A stretch of 64,000 nt of DNA from Aliiruegeria lutimaris (GTDB lineage: Bacteria; Pseudomonadota; Alphaproteobacteria; Rhodobacterales; Rhodobacteraceae): assembly GCF_900099935.1 (NCBI RefSeq), contig NZ_FNEK01000004.1:1-64000 (forward strand), given 5' to 3'. The translations under genes were made by a program, and so were the position numbers. Every line of letters starts with the position of its first letter. Within the stretch, counting starts at the first letter, position 1. The notes under the pieces were generated by a model. The model made no database searches and was not told the origin of the DNA. It saw only the letters and a list, made by a program, of their open reading frames with translations. Below, piece by piece: positions 16,582 through 25,305 of this stretch.

Positions 16582-17235
16582 TCAGCCCGCCTGCCGGATC
16601 AGGTCGACCAGCCGCGCGCCTTCGCGCGGGATCTCGACCAAGGCGCTCTTGTCCTCGCCGGGGAAAAAGCGCGCCCGAACCGCTGTCGGCACGGCTTGCG
16701 GCTGCAGGATCGTCACGCGCGGGCCGTGGCGGCGGGTTTCGGCCTGCCAGCTGCGCACCAGCGCCATCTGCGCCGCCTTGGTGGCCCCGTAGCAGCCGAA
16801 GAAGGGCTGACCGGCGCGATCATCGTCGAGAAACACCGCCTGCGCGCCCTCGCGTGCCTGCAGAAGCGGCGAAACAAAGGTGATCAGGCGGCGTGTCGCC
16901 TCGATATTGACGGCCACGGAACTGTGCCAGCTCTTGCCCTCGATCATATTCGTGGGCGTCAGCGGCGCGGCATAGATCGCCGTGTGCACCCACAGATCGA
17001 GCCCGCCCCACCGCTCGTGCACGGACCGGCAGAGATGCTGCATCGCGCCGTCATCGGTCACATCGAGCGGCGCAAGCGTCGCCTCGCCGCCCCGGGCCTT
17101 GATCCGGTCGTCGAGATCCTCAAGCCCGCCCACGGTGCGTGAGACGGCAAGGACGTGATAGTCGGGTGCGAGCGCCTCGGCCATGGCACAGCCAAGGCCA
17201 CGGGAAGCGCCGGTAACGAGGGCAAGTCTGGTCAT
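16582..17235 (-). CDS. Short-chain dehydrogenase/reductase
   Basis: A 217-residue classical SDR with the TGASRGLG nucleotide motif (8-15), a D.TD strand, a shifted N.A region (HTAIYAAP) and the catalytic pair YGATK near 146-150. The substrate is unknown. The ATG at 17235 starts immediately before LALVTGAS, so the open frame up to 17364 is discarded. No good ribosome site is seen. The next gene upstream on the same strand is the PilP-like protein 52 bp away. Confidence 0.82.
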   Translation of the reverse strand: MTRLALVTGASRGLGCAMAEALAPDYHVLAVSRTVGGLEDLDDRIKARGGEATLAPLDVTDDGAMQHLCRSVHERWGGLDLWVHTAIYAAPLTPTNMIEGKSWHSSVAVNIEATRRLITFVSPLLQAREGAQAVFLDDDRAGQPFFGCYGATKAAQMALVRSWQAETRRHGPRVTILQPQAVPTAVRARFFPGEDKSALVEIPREGARLVDLIRQAG

Positions 17236-17287
17236 GCGCGCATCTGCACCGCGCAAAGGGCGGAGGTCAAGCGAAAGGGCGCCGGCC

Positions 17288-17539
17288 TCAGCCCGAGGGC
17301 ATCTCCAGCTTTCTGGTGCCCGATCCGGTCTGCAGGAACATCTCGCCATTGCCGATGGCGACAATCCGGCGTCCAGCGACCTTCTCCCCCATCGTCACCT
17401 TCTCGATCCGGCCGGAAGAATGGCGCACCAGCGCATGGCGTTCGGCATCCGTGCCGAACGTGCCGATCAGGGCAAGCCGGTCCAGCTGGATCTCGTTTTT
17501 CTGCGTGGCCGCGGTGGCGACCGTCTTGTTCTCGGACAT
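17288..17539 (-). CDS. Small PilP/GspC-like protein
   Basis: An 83-residue protein (84 if the preceding ATG at 17542 is used). After a short polar start it reads as one beta-rich domain: LIGTFG, ALVRHSSGRIEKVTMGE, GRRIVAIGNGEMFLQ, TRKLEMPSG. This pattern of short strands resembles the homology-region domain of PilP and GspC pilus/secretion proteins. No signal peptide or membrane helix is visible, so a pilus role is doubtful. GAGG seven bases before 17539 favours that start. Confidence 0.6.
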   Translation of the reverse strand: MSENKTVATAATQKNEIQLDRLALIGTFGTDAERHALVRHSSGRIEKVTMGEKVAGRRIVAIGNGEMFLQTGSGTRKLEMPSG

Positions 17540-17926
17540 CATGATCCTCGTTGCACAATGGCCAGCCAGCGACCGCCTGATCAGGCAGGAACGATGGACA
17601 GGACAAAGCGATGATGAAAAAACTTCCCAGCCGCGCTGAATGCAGCGCTGAAGCGGGGTTACGGCGCAAGTATTCGCCCCGGCCCGGAGTTGGAAGTCAC
17701 GAGATCGCGCGGGGCGCGTGATGAGCCGGAACCCGCCCGCCTGCGCGCCAGACTGGGCGATTTGTCGCGCAGGCCGCGTGCGCGGGCAGGCGCGGGATCG
17801 GGCGGAGCGTTCCGGGCGGCGGCAAACCACCCTTACGGAAAGGCTGACCTTTCGGCCCCCGCACGCTACAAGACTCCCGGCACAGCCCACGCCGTTTTCT
17901 GCCCGCGGCAGCCGATGGAGGCCCCT
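17540..17926. other. Divergent gene-free spacer
   Basis: About 385 bp between the PilP-like gene and the SLC13 gene, which point away from each other. Both promoters must lie here. Coding-looking frames continue upstream from the SLC13 gene but have no ribosome site or family resemblance. I see no clear repeat or operator. Confidence 0.45.
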
Positions 17927-19738
17927 ATGCAAGGCGATGCTACGCTTGTTTTCTACCTGATCGGACTAACCGCGATCATGATGGCGTCGAACAAGGTCCG
18001 CTACGACCTGATCGCGCTGATCGTGCTTGTCACGCTCGCCCTGACCGGCATCCTGACCCCGACCGAGGCGGTCTCGGGATTCGGCGCCACGATCATCATC
18101 ATGGTCGCGGGCCTCTTCGTGGTCGGCGAAATGCTCGACCGGACCGGCGTGGCCCGCACCGTGGGCGACCTGATTCTGAAACAGGGCAAAGGCGACGAGG
18201 TACGGCTGATGATCCCGCTCTGCGTCGGTGCGGCGTTGCTGGGATCGGTCATGTCCTCGACAGCGGTGGTGGCGATCTTCATCCCGATCGTGATGCGGAT
18301 CGCCCGCGACACCGACATCAACGCCGCGCGGCTGCTGATGCCCATGTCCTATGGCGCACTGCTCTCGGGCATGCTGACGCTCATCGGCACGCCCGGCAAC
18401 CTCGCGGTATCCGACGCGCTGCGCGATGCCACCGGCGAACCGTTGGGCTTTTTCAGCTTCTCGCTCGTGGGCCTGATCGTGTTGGCCGGAACCGTCCTGT
18501 TTTTCGCCTTCGCCGGGCGACACCTGCTGGGGCCGAAATATGCTGACGGCAGCGACCAGCCGCGCAGCCGCAGCCGCTCCTTCGCCGAGATGTACCGCGA
18601 CCATGGTGTCGAGCGGGTCGAGGTGATCCGCCTCGCGCAGGCCTATGAAGGGGCCGCCGCGCGCGAGTTCGAACTCTCCGCGCCACGCATCCTCGCCCGC
18701 CGCCGTCGCGGCCCGCGCGGCAATGCCAATACCTCACTCTACTCGGCGGGGATGGATTTCCAGCCGGGCGACCTGATCGTGGTGACCGGATCGGAGGCAG
18801 AGATCGCCTCCTTCTGCGACCGGCCCGGCCTCGATCATGTCTGCAGCTTCTACGACGACATGAATGCCTGGATCGACACGCTGGGCATCATGGAAGTGAT
18901 GATCCACCCCGAGGCGAGCGTTCTGGGCCAGACCATCGAGGACCTGGAATTCCGCTCCACCTATGGTCTGGAAGTGCTGGCGCTCAAGCGCGGCTCCGAG
19001 CCGGTTCTGGATTTCGAGGAAGAGAAGCTGCGCAAGAGCGACCGCCTGCTGGTGGCCGGAAAATGGACGCGGCTCGACCGGATCAACCGCCGCAGCCGCG
19101 ATTTCGTGATCCTCGAGGAGCCGCATGAACGCTCGCTCTCGGTGCCCAACTCGAACAAGCTCTGGATCGCCATGATCATCCTCTTTGCGATGATCGGGGT
19201 CTCGCTCGGTGGCATGTCGATCACCATCGCCGTTATCCTGGCCGCTATCGCCGCCGTGCTGACCGGCACGGTCACGACCAACCAGGCCTATCGCTCGATC
19301 AAGCTGGACACGCTGGTGCTGATCGCGGGCATGCTGCCGCTGGCGACCGCGCTCGACAAGACGGGCGGCACGGACATGATCGTCAACGCGCTGATCGGCA
19401 TGGCGGGCGAGGAAAACCCGCGCGCCGTGATGTTCGCCATGTTCGTCCTGACCATGTCGCTGAGCTGGATCCTGTCCAACACGGCAACATTGGTGCTCGT
19501 GGCGCCCATCGCGGTTAACGCGGCGCTGTCGATGGGGGTGTCGCCGTTGCCAATGGCCATCGCGGTGCTCGTCGCGGGGTCCGCCGGCTTCGCTTCGCCG
19601 GTCTCCTCGCCCGTGGTGACACTGGTGGTCAACCCGGGCGGCTACAAGTTCATCGACTTCCTGAAATGCGGGTTGCCGATGACATTACTGGTGGCTGCAA
19701 CCACGCTTTTCCTGATCCCGGTGATCTTTCCGTTCTGA
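17927..19738 (+). CDS. SLC13-family anion transporter with two TrkA_C (RCK_C) domains
   Basis: A 603-residue permease. The N-terminal membrane half (about 1-205) includes the SSTAVVAIFIP helix hairpin. A cytoplasmic insert (about 215-400) holds two TrkA_C domains (ending FQPGDLIVVTG and LRKSDRLLVAG), and the second membrane half (about 420-603) contains LSNTATLVLVAPIAV and ends near the C-terminus. Family members carry sulfate, dicarboxylates or other anions with Na+; the RCK_C insert is thought to be regulatory. ATGGAGG precedes the ATG at 17927. The substrate cannot be told. Confidence 0.87.
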   Translation: MQGDATLVFYLIGLTAIMMASNKVRYDLIALIVLVTLALTGILTPTEAVSGFGATIIIMVAGLFVVGEMLDRTGVARTVGDLILKQGKGDEVRLMIPLCVGAALLGSVMSSTAVVAIFIPIVMRIARDTDINAARLLMPMSYGALLSGMLTLIGTPGNLAVSDALRDATGEPLGFFSFSLVGLIVLAGTVLFFAFAGRHLLGPKYADGSDQPRSRSRSFAEMYRDHGVERVEVIRLAQAYEGAAAREFELSAPRILARRRRGPRGNANTSLYSAGMDFQPGDLIVVTGSEAEIASFCDRPGLDHVCSFYDDMNAWIDTLGIMEVMIHPEASVLGQTIEDLEFRSTYGLEVLALKRGSEPVLDFEEEKLRKSDRLLVAGKWTRLDRINRRSRDFVILEEPHERSLSVPNSNKLWIAMIILFAMIGVSLGGMSITIAVILAAIAAVLTGTVTTNQAYRSIKLDTLVLIAGMLPLATALDKTGGTDMIVNALIGMAGEENPRAVMFAMFVLTMSLSWILSNTATLVLVAPIAVNAALSMGVSPLPMAIAVLVAGSAGFASPVSSPVVTLVVNPGGYKFIDFLKCGLPMTLLVAATTLFLIPVIFPF

Positions 19739-20023
19739 AGGCCCCGGCCTCGGAGCAAAAGCGAGGTGCTCCCGCCCGTCGTCGTCGCATCGAAGATGCG
19801 CTCCTCCCGTTGGGGGTGGCGCGCGCTTCGCGCGCGTGGTGTGATGCCGCTGGCGGCAAAATGCCTGCAGTGGAACAACAGCTCCGTGCCACAGGCACAC
19901 AGCGCGAAGCGCTGCCACCGCCGCACGAGCCATGCTCGGCGGCAAGCTTGCTTGCTGTGACAGACAGCTGGATGATCAGCGCAGCTCAGGCGCCAACACG
20001 CGCCTGAACGAGCGGAGATGGTC
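19739..20023. repeat. Hairpin-packed convergent intergenic region (includes family B copy 2)
   Basis: Six short-loop inverted repeats stand in a row: 19752-19772 (GGAGCA/TGCTCC), 19787-19799 (GCATC-GAA-GATGC), 19820-19834 (CGCGCG-CTT-CGCGCG), 19886-19898 (GTGCC-ACA-GGCAC), 19900-19914 (CAGCGC-GAA-GCGCTG) and 19920-19943 (GCCGC-a-CGAGC-CAT-GCTCG-GCGGC). The last two repeat the layout of the element at 10213. The region separates the 3' ends of the SLC13 gene and purF and may stop transcription from both sides. None has a long T-run. Confidence 0.6.
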
Positions 20024-21511
20024 TCACTCCGCCGCTGTCTTCAGCTTGAAGCCGCGCTCGATCATGTCGAAGGGCTCGACGGGGTATTCGCCCGAGAAGC
20101 ACGCATCGCAATATTTCGGGCAATTGCTGTCGCGCCCTTCACCCTGGCCGACGGCCCGGTAGAGCCCGTCAAGGGAGATGAACTTGAGGCTGTCCACCGC
20201 GAGATGCTCGCGCATCTCCTCCTCGGACATGGTTGCGGCAAGCAGTTTCTCGCGCTTCGGCGTGTCCACGCCGTAGAAACAGGGCCAGGCTGTCGGCGGC
20301 GAGGCGATGCGGAAATGCACCTCCTTGGCGCCGGCGTCGAGGATCATTTCCTTGATCTTGCGGCTCGTCGTACCGCGCACCACCGAGTCATCCACGAGGA
20401 TCACCCGCTTACCGGCGATCAGCGCCCGGTTAACGTTGAGCTTCAGCCGAACGCCCATGTTGCGGATCTGCTCGGACGGCTCGATGAAGGTCCGCCCCAT
20501 ATACTGGTTGCGGATGATCCCCATCGCGTAAGGAATGCCGCTTTCCTGGCTGAACCCGATCGCCGCAGGTGTCCCGCTATCGGGCACCGGGCAAACCAGA
20601 TCGGCATCGACCGGGTTCTCGCGCGCCAGCTCCACGCCGATCTGGCGGCGTGTCTCGTAAACGGAGCGGCCGCCGAGAATGGAATCGGGGCGGGAGAAAT
20701 AGACATGCTCGAAAATGCAGAAACGCGACTGGCGCGACTCGAAGGGACGATGGCTCGTCACGCCCTTCTCCGGCGAGATCACGACCATCTCGCCCGGCTC
20801 GATCTCGCGCACGAACTCGGCACCGATGATGTCGAGCGCGCAGGTCTCGGAGCTGAGCACCCAGCCATCGCCGATCCGGCCCAGCACCAGCGGGCGTACG
20901 CCCAGCGGGTCGCGCACGCCGATCAGTTTGGTCCGCGTCATGGCGACGACAGAGAAAGCGCCTTCGACCCGGCGCAGCGCATCCTTCATCCGCTCGGGAA
21001 TGTCGCGCTGCAACGAGCGGGCCATCAGGTGGATGATGCATTCGCTGTCCGAACCGGACTGGAAGATCGACCCGCGGTCGATCAGCTCGCGCCGCAGCGC
21101 CTCGGCATTGGTGATGTTGCCGTTATGCGCAATCGCCGCGCCGCCCATGGAGAACTCGCCGAAGAAGGGCTGCACGTCGCGGATCTCGGTGCGCCCCTTC
21201 GAGCCGGCGGTGGAGTAGCGCACATGGCCGATCCCGAGATCGCCCGGCAGCGTCTCCATCAGTTTGGCGGACGTGAAATTGTCCCGCACGTAACCGAAGC
21301 GGCGTGCCGAGTGAAAACCCGTCCCGTGGTTATGGGTGACGATCCCGCCCGCCTCCTGGCCCCGATGCTGCAGCGCATGCAGGCCGAGGGCGACGAAATT
21401 GGCGGCATCCGTCACGCCGATGACACCAAAGACGCCGCATTCTTCGCGGAGCTTGTCGTCATCGAACGGGTGGGCATGGAACGGCTTCGCGTTTTCGAGC
21501 GCGTCAGACAT
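20024..21511 (-). CDS. purF: Amidophosphoribosyltransferase
   Basis: A 495-residue enzyme that makes phosphoribosylamine from PRPP and glutamine, the first committed step of purine synthesis. REECGVFG places the nucleophile Cys at residue 25 after a propeptide, as in the self-processed Bacillus-type enzymes. The glutaminase half continues with GHVRYSTAG, and the PRPP loop is VILVDDSVVRGTTS (about 362-375). Cysteines near the C-terminus (NCPKYCDACF) fit the iron-sulfur type. It is last in the radA-cvpA-purF run, but a terminator lies in the 248-bp gap after cvpA. Confidence 0.96.
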   Translation of the reverse strand: MSDALENAKPFHAHPFDDDKLREECGVFGVIGVTDAANFVALGLHALQHRGQEAGGIVTHNHGTGFHSARRFGYVRDNFTSAKLMETLPGDLGIGHVRYSTAGSKGRTEIRDVQPFFGEFSMGGAAIAHNGNITNAEALRRELIDRGSIFQSGSDSECIIHLMARSLQRDIPERMKDALRRVEGAFSVVAMTRTKLIGVRDPLGVRPLVLGRIGDGWVLSSETCALDIIGAEFVREIEPGEMVVISPEKGVTSHRPFESRQSRFCIFEHVYFSRPDSILGGRSVYETRRQIGVELARENPVDADLVCPVPDSGTPAAIGFSQESGIPYAMGIIRNQYMGRTFIEPSEQIRNMGVRLKLNVNRALIAGKRVILVDDSVVRGTTSRKIKEMILDAGAKEVHFRIASPPTAWPCFYGVDTPKREKLLAATMSEEEMREHLAVDSLKFISLDGLYRAVGQGEGRDSNCPKYCDACFSGEYPVEPFDMIERGFKLKTAAE

Positions 21512-21700
21512 TTTACGGTGGGCTCCGAATCCGGCGGTGAGGTGCGCCGCCTCTTTACGGGCTTATACCTCAGGTGTCATCCCTTTGTCATGGTTCCCGG
21601 CCTGCAGGCTGCCTCACGGCCACCGGCGGGCTCCCGCTCACGAGGCCAGAACATCCGGCTGACTTTTCCAAATCCATAATTTGAGGGGGAATCCGAACGA

Positions 21701-21735
21701 AAAACCCCGGCATGCCCAAGGACAGCCGGGGGTAA
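21701..21735 (-). terminator. Rho-independent terminator between cvpA and purF
   Basis: Read on the minus strand, CCCCGGC (21731-21725) and GCCGGGG (21711-21705) form a stem followed by TTTT(T)CG. It begins about 25 bp after the cvpA stop. Transcripts from radA-cvpA would end here, or be attenuated, before purF. Confidence 0.7.
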
Positions 21736-21759
21736 AATCTCCGCGATGTGTCGAATCGG

Positions 21760-22362
21760 TCAGTTCGCGTTGGTCGGCGCAGGTTCGGAAACAGGAGCGC
21801 TGCCGGCGCCGCAGGACTGGTCGATCAGCGATTCGAACTTGTCTGTCAGCCAGGCAAGCGCCGTCTCCTGATCCGCGATCTCGCCGCTCACGCTGTCCTT
21901 CATCGAGGCGAAGACCTGCGCCGAGCGGCTCTGATCGACCATGTCGACGCCCTCTGCGCCGACGGCGAATTCGTAGATCACCAGCGCGATCACCACCAGC
22001 AGCATCCCGCGCAGCACGCCGAAGAGGAATCCGAGCCCCTGGTCGATCGCGTTGAGCGCCGAGCGTTGCACCAGCGAGGAAAAGACCGGGGTGAAGAGTG
22101 CGAAGACGATCAGCGCCAGGGCGAAGACGCCGGCAAAGGCCGCGATGGTCGAAGCCGTGCAATTGTCGAGGAAATCGCTGAGCACCGGGATCTCGCGCAC
22201 GAGCGGTTCGGCTTGCGGTGCGAAGATATAGGCGAGCACGGCCGCGGCGATCCAGCCGGCGATGGCCAGCGCCTCGCGGACGAAGCCACGCGAATAGGCG
22301 AGAATCGCCGAGAAGAGAATGATGACCGCAACGCCGCCGTCAACGATAGTGAAGCCTTCCAT
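21760..22362 (-). CDS. cvpA: CvpA-family membrane protein
   Basis: A 200-residue protein with four hydrophobic helices (about 7-25, 28-48, 65-90, 105-128) and the family's YSRGFVREALAIAGWI and FLFGVLRGML stretches. CvpA was named for colicin V production, but its basic role is in the envelope. The polar C-terminus carries ESLIDQSCG. It lies upstream of purF, as in E. coli, and 41 bp downstream of radA. Confidence 0.93.
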   Translation of the reverse strand: MEGFTIVDGGVAVIILFSAILAYSRGFVREALAIAGWIAAAVLAYIFAPQAEPLVREIPVLSDFLDNCTASTIAAFAGVFALALIVFALFTPVFSSLVQRSALNAIDQGLGFLFGVLRGMLLVVIALVIYEFAVGAEGVDMVDQSRSAQVFASMKDSVSGEIADQETALAWLTDKFESLIDQSCGAGSAPVSEPAPTNAN

Positions 22363-22403
22363 GCGCTTGCCTTCCTGCCCCGAGACAGTTTCTTTTGCGA
22401 CGC

Positions 22404-23765
22404 CTAGCCCGCGCCGAATATTTCACCCACAAAGGTTGCCAGATCGTTCATCTGGCAGACCATAACGCCCTTCGGAATGGATCCGGCAGACCGTTCCGGT
22501 AACGTCGCCTGCGAGAAACCAAGTTTTTGCGCCTCTTTCAACCTGTTTTCTGTCTGGCTGACCGGACGCAGGGCGCCGCTGAGACTGATCTCGCCGAAGA
22601 CGACCATGTCCGCGGGCAGGGCTGCATCCTCCCGCGCCGACAGCAAAGCCGCCGCAACGGCGAGGTCCGCGGCGGGCTCGCTCACCCGCAAACCACCCGC
22701 GACGTTCAGGTAGACATCGAGCCCGGCAAAGGGGATGCCGCAGCGCGCCTCCAGCACCGCGAGGATCATCGCCAGCCGGCTGCCATCCCAGCCGACCACC
22801 GTCCGACGGGCCTGCGGCGTGGGCGAGGGCGCGACAAGGGCCTGAAATTCCACCAGAACCGGGCGCGTGCCCTCGACGCCGGCAAAGACCACAGCCCCCG
22901 GCGCCCGCGTCTCCCGGTCCGACAGGAACAGCGCCGAAGGGTTGGCCACCTCGGCCAGCCCGCGCCCTGTCATCTCGAAAACGCCGATCTCGTCGGCCGG
23001 CCCGAACCGGTTCTTCACCGCGCGCAGGATACGGAACTGGTGGCCGCGCTCGCCCTCGAAATAAAGCACTGTGTCGACCATGTGCTCGACCACGCGCGGA
23101 CCGGCAATCTGGCCATCCTTGGTGACGTGACCGACGAGCACAACCGATGTACCGCGTCTTTTCGCAAAGCTCACCAATTCATGCGCGGCCGAGCGAACCT
23201 GGCTCACGGACCCCGGCGCGGCCTCCACATTGTCGGCCCACATGGTCTGAATCGAATCGATGATGGCGAGCTGCGGGCGTTCCCTGTCGAGCGTCGTCAG
23301 GATGTCGCGCAGGTTGGTCTCGGCCGCGAGCCGGACCTTCGCGTCGCCCAGCCCCAGCCGCTGCGCGCGCATCCGAACCTGGGCGCTCGCCTCCTCGCCC
23401 GACACGTAGACAACCGATAGCCCCGCCCCGGCGAACTTCGCCGCCGCCTGCAAGAGCAGCGTGGATTTGCCGATGCCCGGATCGCCGCCCACCAGCGTCG
23501 CCGAGGACGGCACCAGCCCGCCGCCCAACACGCGGTCCAACTCGTCCATGCCCGAACAGGTGCGCGGCGGCGGCGCTTCCTCTGCCGCGAGATCCAGCAA
23601 CTCGATGGAGCGTCCCTTGCCGCCCAGCGTCTTCTTGCTGGGTCCGGCCGAAAGCGGCGCCTCTACGATGATGGTGTTCCAGGCGCCGCAGGCGTCGCAA
23701 CGCCCCGACCAGCGTGGGTGGGTCGCGCCACAGGACGAACAGGTAAAGGACTTGGTTTTTGCCAT
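22404..23765 (-). CDS. radA: DNA repair protein RadA (Sms)
   Basis: A 453-residue RecA-like ATPase that helps process recombination branches. An N-terminal zinc finger CSSC...CDAC (about 9-27) is followed by Walker A GGDPGIGKSTLL (about 97-108), the RadA-specific KNRFGP (about 262) and a Lon-like C-terminal domain (about 285-453). ATG at 23765. The frame is complete and of normal length. Confidence 0.96.
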   Translation of the reverse strand: MAKTKSFTCSSCGATHPRWSGRCDACGAWNTIIVEAPLSAGPSKKTLGGKGRSIELLDLAAEEAPPPRTCSGMDELDRVLGGGLVPSSATLVGGDPGIGKSTLLLQAAAKFAGAGLSVVYVSGEEASAQVRMRAQRLGLGDAKVRLAAETNLRDILTTLDRERPQLAIIDSIQTMWADNVEAAPGSVSQVRSAAHELVSFAKRRGTSVVLVGHVTKDGQIAGPRVVEHMVDTVLYFEGERGHQFRILRAVKNRFGPADEIGVFEMTGRGLAEVANPSALFLSDRETRAPGAVVFAGVEGTRPVLVEFQALVAPSPTPQARRTVVGWDGSRLAMILAVLEARCGIPFAGLDVYLNVAGGLRVSEPAADLAVAAALLSAREDAALPADMVVFGEISLSGALRPVSQTENRLKEAQKLGFSQATLPERSAGSIPKGVMVCQMNDLATFVGEIFGAG

Positions 23766-23808
23766 GCCTCTACCTGCCCCAGCCGAAGCGGCAGGACAAG
23801 AGCGGGCG

Positions 23809-24255
23809 TCAGGCCGACGGGCTGCGTTTCTCGGTCAGAAACCCGATTGCCAGCGAGGCCAGGATACAGGCCGTGAACAGGTACAGCCCCCAGGCCGTCT
23901 CGACCGAGCCAACGCCAACCCCCTTGGCCAGAACGATATAAAGCGCGATCAGGAACACATCCGCCATGGCGAGCTTGCCAAGGATATGCAGCGGCCCGAG
24001 CAGCCGACGCCGCCGCGCGATGCCGAAATGCACCAGCGCCAGCCCCACCGTCTTCATGTAGGGCGCGAAAAGCGCGAAAAAGGTCACAGCCAGCGCCAGC
24101 GGCACATCGCTCCGCCAGAGCGATTGCAGCCCCGAGATCACCGAAATCTCGCTCATCCCGAAAAGCGGCAGCAAGCCCGCCCGCATCAGCGGCGCGAACC
24201 ACGCCACCGGATAGAGGATCAGGAGCGAAAGATTGGCGAATTTCAGAATGTTCAT
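23809..24255 (-). CDS. PqiA-like (paraquat-inducible protein A) membrane protein
   Basis: A 148-residue protein with four helices (about 5-22, 50-72, 92-112, 122-140). It has the PqiA-domain pattern LYPVAWFAPLM and a cytoplasmic GIARRRRLLGPLHILGKLAMADVFLIAL loop. Single-domain PqiA proteins are common in this family of bacteria, whereas E. coli PqiA has two such domains. It probably links to MCE-type lipid transport, but no mce gene is in view. It lies 43 bp upstream of radA on the same strand. Confidence 0.8.
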   Translation of the reverse strand: MNILKFANLSLLILYPVAWFAPLMRAGLLPLFGMSEISVISGLQSLWRSDVPLALAVTFFALFAPYMKTVGLALVHFGIARRRRLLGPLHILGKLAMADVFLIALYIVLAKGVGVGSVETAWGLYLFTACILASLAIGFLTEKRSPSA

Positions 24256-24375
24256 GGTCGCGGATATAGGCGCTTGAAGCCCCGGCCGAAACCCCGCGCC
24301 TCGTTGCCCGGGAAAATCGCGCGCTTGTCGCTCCGAGCCGGGCCGCCCCTACGGGAGCGGCCCAAGCGCCAGCGC

Positions 24376-25155
24376 CTACATCGACAGGTTGGTCGCGCCG
24401 CCATCGAGCAGAATATTCTGCCCGACGATGAACTGCGCCTGCTGGGAGCAAAGGAACGCGCAGGTTGCCCCGAAATCCTTGGCGTCGCCATATTTTCCCG
24501 CGGGAATCGTGCCCAGCCGTTTCTTCCTCTCCTCCTCCGGAGTTGTACCGGCCAGCCTTGCAGCAGATGCATCAAGGTTGATCATCCGATCCGTCGCGTG
24601 AATGCCCGGCAGCAGGTTGTTGATGGTCACGCCGCTCGGCGCCACCTGACGCGACGTGCCGGCCACGTAACCGGTCAGACCCGCGCGCGCCGCGTTGGAC
24701 AGGCCCAGCACCGGAACCGGCGCCTTGACCGACACGGAGGTGATATTGACCACCCTTCCCCAGCCGCGCTCCATCATGCCCGGCACCATTGCCTTCATCA
24801 GCGCGATCGGCGCCAGCATGTTGGCATCCAGCGCCTTGATGAAATCCTCGCGTTCCCAGTCCGTCCACATGCCCGGCGGCGGCCCGCCGGCATTGGTCAC
24901 CAGAATGTCTACCTGGCCTGCCACTTCCAGAACCTTTGCACGCCCCGCCTCATCGGTGATATCGGCCGCAACCGCTTCGACCGACACGCCGTATTCGGCA
25001 CAGATCGCCGTTGCCGTCTCCTCCAGCGCCTCGGACCCGCGCGCGTTCAGCACAAGTTCCACTCCGGCCGCGGCCAACGCCTCCGCACACCCGCGCCCCA
25101 GCCCTTTAGAGGAAGCCGTCACCAGCGCCCGCTTACCTGCGATTCCAAGATCCAT
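24376..25155 (-). CDS. SDR-family oxidoreductase with atypical active site
   Basis: A 259-residue FabG-like SDR. TASSKGLG (12-19) binds NAD(P), and NAGGPPPG replaces the usual NNAG context. At the YxxxK position the protein reads LSNAAR instead, which marks the atypical BKR-like subgroup rather than a mutation unique to this gene. The ATG at 25155 is supported by AAGGAAAG upstream and by the MDLGIAGKRALVT start. Function unknown; possibly an oxidoreductase of a hydroxyacid. Confidence 0.82.
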   Translation of the reverse strand: MDLGIAGKRALVTASSKGLGRGCAEALAAAGVELVLNARGSEALEETATAICAEYGVSVEAVAADITDEAGRAKVLEVAGQVDILVTNAGGPPPGMWTDWEREDFIKALDANMLAPIALMKAMVPGMMERGWGRVVNITSVSVKAPVPVLGLSNAARAGLTGYVAGTSRQVAPSGVTINNLLPGIHATDRMINLDASAARLAGTTPEEERKKRLGTIPAGKYGDAKDFGATCAFLCSQQAQFIVGQNILLDGGATNLSM

Positions 25156-25305
25156 CGTCTTTCCTTCCTTGTCTGCGCCCTCCTCGCGGATGGGTCTTGG
25201 CGGCGAGACTGCCGCGCATCGCGGCGCCCCGCAACCCCGTGGCGATTGACCCGCCCCCGTTCGGAGCGCTATCGGGGAGCATCCGACCCGACCCAGACGG
25301 ACATC

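Noticed and set aside
17690-17926. N-terminal extension of the SLC13 transporter
   Set aside because: The frame is open upstream but lacks a ribosome site and any membrane or family pattern; the ATG at 17927 with GGAGG starts exactly at the first helix.
20018-21679. A 553-codon frame on the plus strand opposite purF
   Set aside because: It is fully antisense to a strongly conserved purF gene, with compositionally typical GC-rich shadow sequence and no ribosome site or family resemblance.
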